Shown piece after piece: positions 1 through 7,541 of a DNA stretch of 25,496 nt. The notes under the pieces were generated by a model that did no database searches, had not been told where the DNA came from, and saw only the letters and a list, made by a program, of their open reading frames with translations. Source of the stretch: JASLBX01 sp036373915 (GTDB lineage Bacteria; Actinomycetota; Actinomycetes; Jiangellales; Jiangellaceae); NCBI GenBank assembly GCA_036373915.1, contig DASUUU010000006.1, positions 1 through 25,496 on the forward strand, in the 5' to 3' direction. Positions within the stretch are counted from its first letter, which is position 1. Every line of letters starts with the position of its first letter. Made by a program: the position numbers and the translations under genes.

Positions 1-1333
1 TGCCGTCCTTGAGCACGAGCGTGCCGGTGACGTGGCCGTCAGTGGGCTGGGTCTTCCAGGTCATCTCGGGCACCGAAGCCTGGTGCTCGAAGGGCGCGCC
101 GGGAGCGGTGAGTGCGGCGGCGAGCGCATCGCGTTCAGCAGACCGGTCCGCCCACGGCCCGCCGACGAAGGCGTTGCTCGGGTTCGCGTACGAGTATCCG
201 CTCCACCCGGCCGCGACGTTGCCGGCGGCGGTGGGCTGCAAGGTCTCCTCGACCTGCTCGACGGCATCCCCGACGGAGTTCAGGTAGAGCGCCGGGCCGT
301 TGACCGCCTGGCGGTCGCCCTGCCAGTCGGCGACGACCTCGGTCCATTCGGAGAACATCTGGTCCTGCGGCGGCAGCCAGTTGCGCTTGTAGTTCATGGC
401 CACGACCGTGTCCATGATCCCTTCCTCGAGCCAGCCCTTCCAGTCCTGCAGGACCTCGGCGTAGGTCCGGGTCTTCTCCCAACCGCCCACCGACTGCGGG
501 CCGAAGCCGTACGTGATCCCGTCCATCGAGAGCCGGGCCTGCGGGTCGACCTCCCACATGCCCAGGTAGATCTTGCGTACCAGCGCGGTCACCTGGTCGC
601 GGCGCCAGTCCAGCCACTCTGGGTCGTTGGCGGCCGGGACGTCGGTGCGGCCGGTCGCCGCCTGGAAGCGCGCGACGGACGTGTCGTTGTAACCCCAGTC
701 GCTGTGCGTCGTGGTGGAGTTGAAGTCCGGGTAGCGCACGTAGTCGAGGTTGATGCCATCGACGTCGTACTCGCGCACGATGCTCTGGATCGCCTCGACG
801 ATGTAGTCGCGCGCATCGGGGTGGCCCGGGTCGACGTAAAGGTTGTTGCCGATCCGCTCGGCTCCGTCCACCCGCTTGTTGAGCCAGCGGTCGCGTCCCT
901 CTGCCGTAAGGCCGTGCTGGTTCGACACGTGCTCAGGCGAGCTGTGCGGGATGGCGGAGTTCCACATGGTGTTGACGTTGACCCAGGCGTGGACCTCGAT
1001 GCCGGCTTCGTGGGCCGTCTCGATGATCGCGTCGAGCGGGTCGTACGGTTCGGGCGCGATCGCGGCGTCGGTCCGCGGGTACAGGGCGCGGTTGCAGAAG
1101 CAGTCGTAACGCCGCGCAGTCTGTACGATCAGCGCGTTGGCGTTGATGGCGAGCGCATCCTCGACCAGTTGGTCGACCTGATCCTGGTTGTAGATGCCTT
1201 CGTTGAACGCGTCCACCCAGTAGCTACGCCACTGTTCGGGGGGATCGCCGTCGGCGCCGGCCGGTGCGGCAGCGCCGAAAGTGGCGGCCACCAGGCCGCC
1301 TAGCGCGAGGGCGGTGGTCAGTGCTCGGTTCAT
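1..1333 (-). CDS. Secreted glycosyl hydrolase-like 10 (GHL10/DUF187) protein, 3' end cut by window edge
   Basis: The first 444 codons are present; the C-terminus lies beyond the left edge. The protein starts MNRALTTALALGGL and has a Sec signal peptide with a likely AxA cut after residue 27 (AGA|D), so it is exported. A TIM-barrel follows with the family signature GINLDYVRYP (residues 193-202), plus HAWVNVNTMW (115-124) and a C-terminal stretch with VAMNYKRNW. These fit the GHL10 family (E. coli YddW/DigH, B. subtilis YngK). From memory, DigH cuts peptidoglycan glycans stripped of stem peptides. A GGAGG ribosome site lies 8 nt before the ATG. The gene is divergent from a MurNAc-type operon and its promoter carries the same operators, so I infer that it releases cell-wall sugars outside the cell. 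Family assignment is firm; substrate is inferred. Confidence 0.88.
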   Translation of the reverse strand, partial: MNRALTTALALGGLVAATFGAAAPAGADGDPPEQWRSYWVDAFNEGIYNQDQVDQLVEDALAINANALIVQTARRYDCFCNRALYPRTDAAIAPEPYDPLDAIIETAHEAGIEVHAWVNVNTMWNSAIPHSSPEHVSNQHGLTAEGRDRWLNKRVDGAERIGNNLYVDPGHPDARDYIVEAIQSIVREYDVDGINLDYVRYPDFNSTTTHSDWGYNDTSVARFQAATGRTDVPAANDPEWLDWRRDQVTALVRKIYLGMWEVDPQARLSMDGITYGFGPQSVGGWEKTRTYAEVLQDWKGWLEEGIMDTVVAMNYKRNWLPPQDQMFSEWTEVVADWQGDRQAVNGPALYLNSVGDAVEQVEETLQPTAAGNVAAGWSGYSYANPSNAFVGGPWADRSAERDALAAALTAPGAPFEHQASVPEMTWKTQPTDGHVTGTLVLKDG

Positions 1334-1367
1334 GGTTTGAGCCTCCAGTGGTTCGAGAACGCACGAA

Positions 1368-1379
1368 TGGACTAGACCA
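1368..1379. promoter_or_regulatory. DasR/NagR-like operator, copy A
   Basis: TGGACTAGACCA matches the palindrome TGGTCTAGACCA (core of the DasR dre site, from memory) at 11 of 12 positions. It lies in the leader region of the leftward GHL10 gene, downstream of its proposed start point. Confidence 0.7.
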
Positions 1380-1388
1380 ACACCGCTG

Positions 1389-1417
1389 AACATAGGGCAC
1401 CTTCGAGGAAACGTCTA
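1389..1417 (-). promoter_or_regulatory. Putative promoter of the GHL10 gene
   Basis: On the - strand there is a -35-like TAGACG (1417-1412), a 17-nt spacer and a -10-like TATGTT (1394-1389), each matching four of six consensus bases. The -35 lies inside operator copy B. Prediction by eye only. Confidence 0.4.
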
Positions 1418-1422
1418 GACCA
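1411..1422. promoter_or_regulatory. DasR/NagR-like operator, copy B
   Basis: ACGTCTAGACCA matches TGGTCTAGACCA at 10 of 12 positions and contains the perfect 8-bp palindrome GTCTAGAC (1413-1420). It overlaps the -35 hexamer of the proposed leftward promoter, so binding there should block GHL10 transcription. Confidence 0.7.
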
Positions 1423-1452
1423 AAAGACTGGTATTTGGCCGATTCACTGGCG

Positions 1453-1458
1453 TAGAGT
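1453..1458 (+). promoter_or_regulatory. Putative -10 box of the regulator/kinase/transporter operon
   Basis: TAGAGT is a good actinobacterial TAnnnT -10 box. The start point would fall near 1464-1465, inside operator copy C, about 100 nt before the GTG of the regulator. I see no convincing -35 hexamer. Confidence 0.45.
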
Positions 1459-1467
1459 CCTAGACCA
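1456..1467. promoter_or_regulatory. DasR/NagR-like operator, copy C
   Basis: AGTCCTAGACCA matches 9 of 12 positions of TGGTCTAGACCA and is followed by CTGGT. It overlaps the end of the -10 box proposed for the rightward operon and would cover its transcription start, as expected for autoregulation by the GntR protein encoded next. Confidence 0.6.
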
Positions 1468-1562
1468 CTGGTGGGCCGTAGCTGCCGAGACTGGATGGGA
1501 AGCGACGTACCGGTAGCGGGCCACCGGACTCGGCCACAGCGGCCCGGCTGAAAGAGGGAGCA

Positions 1563-2291
1563 GTGCGCACCGCGAAATACCATTCGATCCGCGACGAGAT
1601 CCTCGATCTCATCGCGGAGCTCAACGTCGGCGAAGCGCTGCCGCCTGAACGGACGCTCGCCCCGCAGTTCGGTGTGTCGCGGATGACGCTGCGCCGAGCC
1701 GTGGAGGAGCTTGTGCGTGAGGGCCGGCTCGTTCGCCGGCACGGCGCAGGTACGTTCGTCGCCGAGCCGAAGATCGCCCAGGGCATGGCGGTCACGTCGT
1801 TCTCCGAGGACATGCGGCAGCGCGGCGCAGTGCCGTCCAGCCGAACACTCGGAGTGGACGAGATACATGCCGGCGCCCAGTTGGGCCGGCTGCTGGAGAT
1901 CTCGCCAGGAGCGAAGGTCGTGCGAGTCGTCCGCCTGCGCCTGGCAGATGGCGCGCCGATGGCGCTCGAGACCCTGCACGTCCCTCGATCGGTCGCCCCC
2001 GACCTGGACGGCGACGCGCTGGCCGAGCGGTCGTTCTATGAACTGCTCGCCGAGCGGTACGGCCTGGTGCTCGACGGTGGTGTACAGACCATCGAAGCGA
2101 CGGTCACGGACGAGACCGAATCGGAGATCCTGGAGGTACCGGTTCACTCGCCGGCCTTCCTGTTCGAGCGGACGTCCCGGGCGGTCGACGGGCGCGTCGT
2201 GGAGTTCGTCCGCTCCGTGTACCGGGGCGACCGGTACAAGTTCCGGGTCGAGTTGCATCCGCACAGCGCTCCTGTGACGAGGTCTGAGTAG
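1563..2291 (+). CDS. GntR/HutC-family transcriptional regulator (DasR/NagR-like) of the amino-sugar operon
   Basis: 242 aa from a GTG start with a GAAAGAGGGA ribosome site a few bases upstream. The N-terminal winged helix (about residues 1-70) has the GntR pattern LPPERTLAPQFGVSRMTLRRA, then GRLVRRHGAGTFVAEPK. The rest is a UTRA effector domain (about 85-232) with SFSEDMRQRG and a conserved end around YRGDRYKFRVELH. HutC-type regulators of this group sense sugar phosphates; DasR and NagR respond to GlcN-6-P or GlcNAc-6-P. Three operators of the DasR type lie just upstream, overlapping both divergent promoters. MurQ in the same operon makes GlcNAc-6-P, so induction by a pathway product is likely. 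The next gene starts 3 nt after the stop. Effector identity is inferred. Confidence 0.9.
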   Translation: MRTAKYHSIRDEILDLIAELNVGEALPPERTLAPQFGVSRMTLRRAVEELVREGRLVRRHGAGTFVAEPKIAQGMAVTSFSEDMRQRGAVPSSRTLGVDEIHAGAQLGRLLEISPGAKVVRVVRLRLADGAPMALETLHVPRSVAPDLDGDALAERSFYELLAERYGLVLDGGVQTIEATVTDETESEILEVPVHSPAFLFERTSRAVDGRVVEFVRSVYRGDRYKFRVELHPHSAPVTRSE

Positions 2292-2294
2292 ACG

Positions 2295-3257
2295 GTGACG
2301 GTTCTGGCAGTCGACGTGGGCCGGACGTCGTTCCGCGCCGCGGTGTTCGGCGACGGCGCACGACGGGCATCGGTTCAGCTCGATGGCGGCGCCACGCTGG
2401 CCGATGACGACGGCGTCCCGCGCCTGCTGCACCTACTGGAGACGGCGATACGCGCGCTCGGAGACGAGGCCATCGGAGAACTCGAGCACGTAGTGGTGGC
2501 CGCCGCCGGAGCGATCTTCCGGCCCGCGCTGGCCGAAACACTTGCGGACGCACTGGCCGAGGGCGGCTACGCGGCCCGAGCAGTCGTCGTCACGACGGAC
2601 ATCGTGGCCGCGCACTCCGGAGCGCTCGACGGTCGGTCCGGAGTCGTGCTCTCCGCGGGGACAGGCGCGGTGGCGTTCGGCGTCAGCGGATCGGGCAAGA
2701 CGACACTGGTGGACGGCGGTGGTTACCTCATCGGCGACGCCGGCAGCGGGTTCGCCGTCGGCAGGGCAGGGTTGGCAGCCGCGATGCGGCACCACGACGG
2801 CCGGCGTGGCGGCTCCGAGCATCTTGCTCGGCTCGCGGTCGACCAGTACGGCCCACTGGCCGAGCTGCCGGGTCGGCTGCACAGCGACCCTGCTCCGGCC
2901 CGCTCGGTGGCATCGTTCGCGCCCGCCGTCGCCCAAGCCGCACGGGACGGCGATCCCGCCGCCGCCTCGATATGGCGAGACGCTGTGTCCGAGTTGGCGG
3001 ATACAGCGATTGCGGCGTGCCGCGCCCTTGCCGACCAAGATCGCCGCATCGCCGTCACCGGAAGCCTGTTCGATCTAACTGATCTTGTGACCGATCCGTT
3101 CTCGGTCATCATGGCGGCCCGGCACCCGGGCGTCGTCGTACGCCGGGCAACGGGCGACGCCATCGTGGGCGCCGAGCGGCTGGCCAACGGGCCGGCAGGC
3201 GTCTACGAGAACCTGCTGTTCCGCCGGCCGTCGAGTCGTGACGGCCGACCCACCTGA
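2295..3257 (+). CDS. BadF/BadG/BcrA-type sugar kinase (putative N-acetylglucosamine / N-acetylmuramic acid kinase)
   Basis: 320 aa, GTG start 3 nt after the regulator stop. It has the ASKHA kinase layout: phosphate-1 loop DVGRTSFR (7-14), a TTD segment near residue 102 where the catalytic Asp is expected, phosphate-2 loop SAGTGAVAFG (120-129), and the family motif GGYLIGDAGSGFAVGR (142-157). The family (PF01869) includes human GlcNAc kinase and, from memory, Clostridium MurK, which phosphorylates both MurNAc and GlcNAc. With MurQ five genes downstream, a kinase making MurNAc-6-P is exactly what the pathway needs. Family assignment is firm; choice between GlcNAc and MurNAc is inferred. A GSGKTT string (132-137) resembles a P-loop but sits between the two phosphate motifs and is probably coincidental. 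Confidence 0.85.
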   Translation: MTVLAVDVGRTSFRAAVFGDGARRASVQLDGGATLADDDGVPRLLHLLETAIRALGDEAIGELEHVVVAAAGAIFRPALAETLADALAEGGYAARAVVVTTDIVAAHSGALDGRSGVVLSAGTGAVAFGVSGSGKTTLVDGGGYLIGDAGSGFAVGRAGLAAAMRHHDGRRGGSEHLARLAVDQYGPLAELPGRLHSDPAPARSVASFAPAVAQAARDGDPAAASIWRDAVSELADTAIAACRALADQDRRIAVTGSLFDLTDLVTDPFSVIMAARHPGVVVRRATGDAIVGAERLANGPAGVYENLLFRRPSSRDGRPT

Positions 3258-3298
3258 GCAGCATGCAACGGGAAATCTACGGAAGGGAAAGGACAGTC

Positions 3299-4612
3299 AT
3301 GAGTCTTGCCACGCGGAAGACACTCTCGCTGCTGGGAGGCGGCACTGCGCTAGCTCTGGTGCTCGCAGCCTGCGGCGGGGACGATGACGACGGCGAGGCC
3401 ACATCGCCGGACGAGACCACTCCGCCTCAGGAGGAAGAACAGCAAGCCGAACTGTCCGGCGAGCTGACGGTCTGGATCATGGAGCCGGGCAACCCCGACG
3501 TGCAGGCCACCATCGACGGGTTCGGTGAGGACTTCGAGGCGATGCACGAGGGCGTCACGATCAACATCGACTACGTCCCGTGGGCCAACGCGCACGACCA
3601 GTTCACGACCGGCATCGCCGGCGGACAGGTACCCGACCTCGCCGAGATGGGCAACACCTGGACACCGGAGTTCGCGGAGGTCGGCGCGTTCGCACCGGTC
3701 CAGCCACCGGAGGGCGTCGAGTTCGTCGAGGGTCTTGCCCAGTCCGCCACCCTGGACGGCACGACGTACGGCTATCCCTGGTACGCCGGTGCCCGGGCGC
3801 TGATCTACCGCACGGACATCTTCGAGGAGGCAGGGGTGGACGTCCCGACCACCTGGGACGAACTGCTCGAGGTGGGTGACACCATCGCCGCGGAGACCGA
3901 CGTCGCGCCGATCCGGCCGGCCGGCGGCTACCAGCACATGTTCCAGCCGCTGATCTGGAACGCCGGCGGCGACATAGCCACCCAGGAGGGCGGCAGCTGG
4001 ACCCCCGGTTTCGACACCGAGGCCGGTCATGAGGCCCTGAGCTTCTTCGAGACGCTCTGGAAGAAGGGCTGGTCGCCGGAGGGCGCCGTCCAGTGGAACT
4101 CGGTAGACGTCCGCGACGACTTCGCCAACGAAGGCGCGGCCATGATGATCGGCGGCGGCTGGGACCTGCGCGCGATCCTGGGCGCCAACCCGGACCTGGA
4201 GGGCAAGGTCGGCACCGCGCTGATGCCCGCCGGCTCGGCCGGCAACCAGGACGTGTTCGCCGGTGGCAGCAACCTCGTGGTCTTCCAGGAGTCGCAGCAG
4301 CAGGAGCTGGCCAAGGCGTTCGCCGAGTTCATGATCGAGCCGGAGAACGCCAAGGCGTTCGCCGACCAGATCGGCTTCCTGCCCGGCACGGTTGGCGGTG
4401 TCGAGGAGACCGTCGGCGGCGACGAGCTGTTCGGCGTGTTCGGCGACCAGTTCGTGAACCACTCGCGGGCCTACCCGGTCGCCGGCTGGTGGGGCAAGGT
4501 CGAGGGCAACGCGACCATCCCCACCGAGCTCCAGCGGCTGATGCTCGGTGAGGTGACGGTCGAGGAGGCCGCCGCGAACATCGACGCGGGTATTGCCGAC
4601 GCAATCGGCTGA
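3299..4612 (+). CDS. ABC transporter sugar-binding lipoprotein
   Basis: 437 aa from ATG 3299, chosen over an in-frame ATG at 3263 because GGAAAGGA lies just upstream and the signal peptide then has normal length. Residues 1-25 form a lipoprotein signal with lipobox LAAC (Cys25), then an acidic linker (GGDDDDGEATSPDE). The mature part is a family 1 extracellular solute-binding protein: GELTVWIMEPGNPDVQ at the start, then DLAEMGNTWTPEF and WWGKVEGN near the end. It should be anchored outside the membrane and deliver sugar to the two permeases that follow. Ligand cannot be read from sequence; context points to MurNAc, anhydro-MurNAc or a small muropeptide sugar. Confidence 0.93.
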   Translation: MSLATRKTLSLLGGGTALALVLAACGGDDDDGEATSPDETTPPQEEEQQAELSGELTVWIMEPGNPDVQATIDGFGEDFEAMHEGVTINIDYVPWANAHDQFTTGIAGGQVPDLAEMGNTWTPEFAEVGAFAPVQPPEGVEFVEGLAQSATLDGTTYGYPWYAGARALIYRTDIFEEAGVDVPTTWDELLEVGDTIAAETDVAPIRPAGGYQHMFQPLIWNAGGDIATQEGGSWTPGFDTEAGHEALSFFETLWKKGWSPEGAVQWNSVDVRDDFANEGAAMMIGGGWDLRAILGANPDLEGKVGTALMPAGSAGNQDVFAGGSNLVVFQESQQQELAKAFAEFMIEPENAKAFADQIGFLPGTVGGVEETVGGDELFGVFGDQFVNHSRAYPVAGWWGKVEGNATIPTELQRLMLGEVTVEEAAANIDAGIADAIG

Positions 4613-4651
4613 TGGGAACACCCCACGAAACCGCTCGCTCCGCAGGCTCCG

Positions 4652-4667
4652 CTCGCGCTTGCGCGGG
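4652..4667 (+). other. Small intercistronic hairpin between binding protein and permease
   Basis: CTCGCG-CTTG-CGCGGG can form a 6-bp stem with one wobble and a four-base loop in the 64-nt gap. Hairpins here often protect the upstream mRNA, so the binding protein is made in excess over the permeases. No T-run follows, so full termination is unlikely. Confidence 0.35.
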
Positions 4668-4676
4668 GATCCGGGG

Positions 4677-5666
4677 ATGAGCTCGACTCCACCGGGCCGG
4701 CGGCCGGGGACCACCACCCTCGCCGCCGGCCCACCGCCGGCGCCGGCCGAACCGCGGCCGAGTCGCTCCTACCGGCAGTTGTTCGACACCAGGCTGCTGC
4801 CGATCCTGCTCATCGCTCCGGCGATTGTCGTGATCGGCGGGCTGATCGGGTACCCCGTCATCCGCACCGCGTGGCTCTCGTTCACCGACGCAGACCTCTC
4901 CTCGCTCATCTCCGGAGAGATGTCGTTCATCGGGCTGGGCAACTACGTCGATGCGCTGAACGACCCGACCCTGCGCCGGGCGGCCATCGCAACCGTGGTG
5001 TTCGGCCTGGCCTGTGTCGTCGGCACCATGCTCGTGGGTATCGCCGTTGCCCTGCTGCTGAACCGAGCATTCCGCGGCAGGACGTTACTCGGCGTGCTCG
5101 TCCTGCTGCCGTGGGCCATACCGAATGTGGCAGCGTCACTGGTCTGGCGGTGGATCTTCCATGATCAGTACGGCGTGCTGAACTGGGCGCTGAGCTCGCT
5201 GGGCCTATCGTCGTTCGACGGGTTCGCGTGGTTCAACAACTGGTTCACCGCGTTCGTCGTCATCGGCGTGGTCGTCATCTGGCAGTCGTTCCCGCTGGTG
5301 TCGCTCGTGCTGCTGGCCGGCCTGCAGACCATCCCGGGCGACGTGATCGAAGCGGCCAAGATCGATGGCGCGACGGCGTGGCAACGGACCAGGCTGATCG
5401 TGCTGCCGATGCTCAAACCGCTGCTGCTCGTCCTGATAGTCATCTCGACGATCTGGGACTTCAAGATCTTCGACCAGATCTACATCCTCTCCGGTGGCGG
5501 CCCGGCTCGGCGTACCGAAGTGCTGGCCTTCACGGCGTACCGCGAGGCGTTCACTCAGAGCGACTTCGGGCTGGGCTCGGCGCTCGCCATGATCCTGTTC
5601 GTCATATTGATCATCGTGACCATCGTCTACATCCGGTTGATCAAGGACGAGGAGCAGACCAGATGA
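4677..5666 (+). CDS. ABC sugar transporter permease, first of two
   Basis: 329 aa from ATG 4677; the frame extends upstream to an in-frame TTG at 4593, but that would overlap the end of the binding-protein gene and add an unlikely Arg-rich leader. A proline-rich cytoplasmic N-terminus precedes about six membrane helices (first LLPILLIAPAIVVIGGLIGY). The cytoplasmic EAA loop reads EAAKIDGATAWQRTRLIVLP, the docking site for the ATPase. This is the MalF-like partner of the carbohydrate uptake class 1 family. It overlaps the next permease by ATGA. No ATP-binding subunit is encoded nearby, so a shared MsiK-type ATPase elsewhere in the genome probably powers it. Confidence 0.93.
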   Translation: MSSTPPGRRPGTTTLAAGPPPAPAEPRPSRSYRQLFDTRLLPILLIAPAIVVIGGLIGYPVIRTAWLSFTDADLSSLISGEMSFIGLGNYVDALNDPTLRRAAIATVVFGLACVVGTMLVGIAVALLLNRAFRGRTLLGVLVLLPWAIPNVAASLVWRWIFHDQYGVLNWALSSLGLSSFDGFAWFNNWFTAFVVIGVVVIWQSFPLVSLVLLAGLQTIPGDVIEAAKIDGATAWQRTRLIVLPMLKPLLLVLIVISTIWDFKIFDQIYILSGGGPARRTEVLAFTAYREAFTQSDFGLGSALAMILFVILIIVTIVYIRLIKDEEQTR

Positions 5667-6538
5667 CCGCCCTGTCCGCTGCGCGGCCCGTCATGACCGC
5701 CGCCCAGGCCCGCCGGAAGCGGCGTACGACGTCCGTCCTGACCTACCTGGCCGCGCTCGCCGTCGGCGTGTTCTCGGTGTTCCCGCTGTTCTGGATGGTG
5801 CTCACCTCGGTCAAACCGCAATCAGAGATCGTCACTCCCGAGCCGGTGTGGTGGCCGTCGTCTTTCGAGTTCGACCGCTACCCGTACGTGCTCGATGCCG
5901 GCTTCACGACGTACCTGCGCAACTCGCTGCTGGTAGCGGCCGGAACGACGCTGCTCGGCCTCGTCGTGGCGACGTTCGCGGGATATGCGCTCGCCAGGTT
6001 CAACCTGCCGCTGCGCCGGTACCTGGTGCTGTTGATCCTCACGACGCAGCTGTTCCCCCTCGTCGTCCTGCTCATCCCGCTGTTCATCGTGATGCGCAAC
6101 CTGGGCCTGCTCGGCAGCCTTTGGGGTCTTGTCATCGCCTACCTGGCGTTCATCACCCCACTGACCATCTGGATCCTGCGCGGGTTCTTCCTATCCATCC
6201 CGACCGATCTCGAGGAGGCCGCGCAGATCGACGGGTGCACCCGCTTCGGCGCAATGTGGCGGGTGATCCTGCCACTTGCCGGCCCCGGCATCGCAGCGTC
6301 CGCGATCTTCGCCTGGATCGCCGCGTGGAACGAGTTCCTCATGGCGCTGACGTTCATCCGGGCGGACGAGCAGCGCACCCTGCCCGTGGCGCTGGCGCAG
6401 TTCGCCGGTCTCGAGCAGACGGACCACGGCGCGATCATGGCGGCGAGCACCATGTTCACCGTCCCCGTCGTGATCTTCTTCTTGTTCGTGCACAAGAGGC
6501 TGACGACCGGGATGGTCGCCGGCGCCGTCAAGGGGTGA
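5663..6538 (+). CDS. ABC sugar transporter permease, second of two
   Basis: 291 aa; its ATG overlaps the stop of the first permease (ATGA), indicating coupled translation. Six membrane helices are visible, starting with SVLTYLAALAVGVFSVFPLF. The MalG-type EAA loop is EEAAQIDGCTRFGAMWRVIL, and the C-terminus HKRLTTGMVAGAVKG is typical of the family. It forms the membrane channel with the preceding permease. Its stop codon lies in AAGGGGTGAG, which also looks like the ribosome site of the next gene. Confidence 0.94.
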   Translation: MTALSAARPVMTAAQARRKRRTTSVLTYLAALAVGVFSVFPLFWMVLTSVKPQSEIVTPEPVWWPSSFEFDRYPYVLDAGFTTYLRNSLLVAAGTTLLGLVVATFAGYALARFNLPLRRYLVLLILTTQLFPLVVLLIPLFIVMRNLGLLGSLWGLVIAYLAFITPLTIWILRGFFLSIPTDLEEAAQIDGCTRFGAMWRVILPLAGPGIAASAIFAWIAAWNEFLMALTFIRADEQRTLPVALAQFAGLEQTDHGAIMAASTMFTVPVVIFFLFVHKRLTTGMVAGAVKG

Positions 6539-6545
6539 GTTCGTC

Positions 6546-7541
6546 ATAGCAATAGGCACCAGCTACTTCGGCAACCGGATCCTCCGGCATGTCGCCGCTG
6601 ACATGGACGGGCTCGCCGAGCAGGGCTTCACCGGGGTGCTGCACACGTACTCCGAGAACGACCTGGCCTACTACCGCGACCAGATGACCCGCATCGTCGC
6701 CGCATCGCATGCTGCCGGACTCGAGGTGCAGGTCGGACCGTGGGGGCTGGGCGGTGTGTTCGGGGGAGAGGCCGAGTCGATCTTCGCCGTCCGGCACCCC
6801 GACCTGGGGCAGGTGTTCGCCGACGGGCGCCGAGTGGGTTCGCCGTGCCCGACGCGGCCGGAATTCCTGGCGTACGTTCGCGAGTGGGCGACGGCCGCCG
6901 TGGAGTCCGGTGCCGACCGGATCTTCTGGGACGAGCCGCACTGGGCGCACCCGAAGCGGTTCGGCGAACCGCCGGAGAACTGGACCTGCGTCTGCGACTC
7001 GTGCCGGCGGCTGTACTCCGACCGTTACGGCGAGCCGATGCCGCGGGAGCTCGCGCCCGAGGTCCGGGCCTTCCGCGAGGCGGTCCTGGTCGAGTTCCTC
7101 GCCGATCTCGTGGCGCACGTCGATTCGCTCGGCGGACGGTCGACCATCTGCCTGCTGCCGCCGGTGCAGGGCCACCACGTCGGCATCGACGACTGGGAGC
7201 AGGTCGCGACGATCAGCGGTCTGGACACCCTCGCCACCGACCCGTACTGGTCGTTCTTCGATCTCGGCGTCACGGAGTTCGTGGGCGGGCAGTCGGTTCG
7301 GCTGCGCGAGCTGGCCGACGCGCGGGGGTTGCGATCGCAGATCTGGATCCAGGGCTTCCAGCTCGGCCCGGAGCAGGCCGGCGAGATAGCCGATGCGGTG
7401 GACGCCGCGCGATCGGCCGGGGTGGACGAGTTGTGGACGTGGGGGTACGAGGCATGCGGGCATATGAGCTACCTGGGCACCAGGGAGCCCGAGACGGTGT
7501 GGCGTGAGCTGGTGGACGCCCTGACGGGGAGGCGTGCTTGA
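6546..7541 (+). CDS. Uncharacterised TIM-barrel protein, putative cytoplasmic glycoside hydrolase; probable ATA start
   Basis: No signal peptide, so cytoplasmic. The first canonical start is ATG 6603 (312 aa), but the frame reads back through a convincing first beta-strand, IGTSYFGNRILRHVAADMDG, to ATA 6546 (331 aa, M-A-I-G-T-S-Y-F if ATA initiates). AGGGG (6531-6535) lies 10 nt before this ATA, and no ATG, GTG or TTG occurs between it and the in-frame TGA at 6501. Motifs include RIFWDEPHWAHPKRFGE, with acidic residues that could be catalytic, and a Cys cluster WTCVCDSCRRLYSDRYGE like that of hypothetical glycosidase (GHL6/GH42-like) barrels. It overlaps murQ at the stop. I infer a glycosidase acting on an imported cell-wall saccharide. 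Function unproven. Confidence 0.75.
   Translation: MAIGTSYFGNRILRHVAADMDGLAEQGFTGVLHTYSENDLAYYRDQMTRIVAASHAAGLEVQVGPWGLGGVFGGEAESIFAVRHPDLGQVFADGRRVGSPCPTRPEFLAYVREWATAAVESGADRIFWDEPHWAHPKRFGEPPENWTCVCDSCRRLYSDRYGEPMPRELAPEVRAFREAVLVEFLADLVAHVDSLGGRSTICLLPPVQGHHVGIDDWEQVATISGLDTLATDPYWSFFDLGVTEFVGGQSVRLRELADARGLRSQIWIQGFQLGPEQAGEIADAVDAARSAGVDELWTWGYEACGHMSYLGTREPETVWRELVDALTGRRA

Noticed and set aside
32..1303. 423-codon open frame on the + strand opposite the GHL10 gene
   Set aside because: High-GC shadow frame; its sequence is Arg/Val/Gly-rich without domain motifs, while the opposite strand has a signal peptide and family motifs.
2688..2705. P-loop-like GSGKTT in the BadF-type kinase
   Set aside because: The fold is ASKHA, which binds ATP through other loops that are present; the string lies where homologues have a variable linker.
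3350..4717. 455-codon open frame on the - strand opposite the sugar-binding protein
   Set aside because: Shadow of the binding-protein gene; no motif, and it runs through the intercistronic gap.
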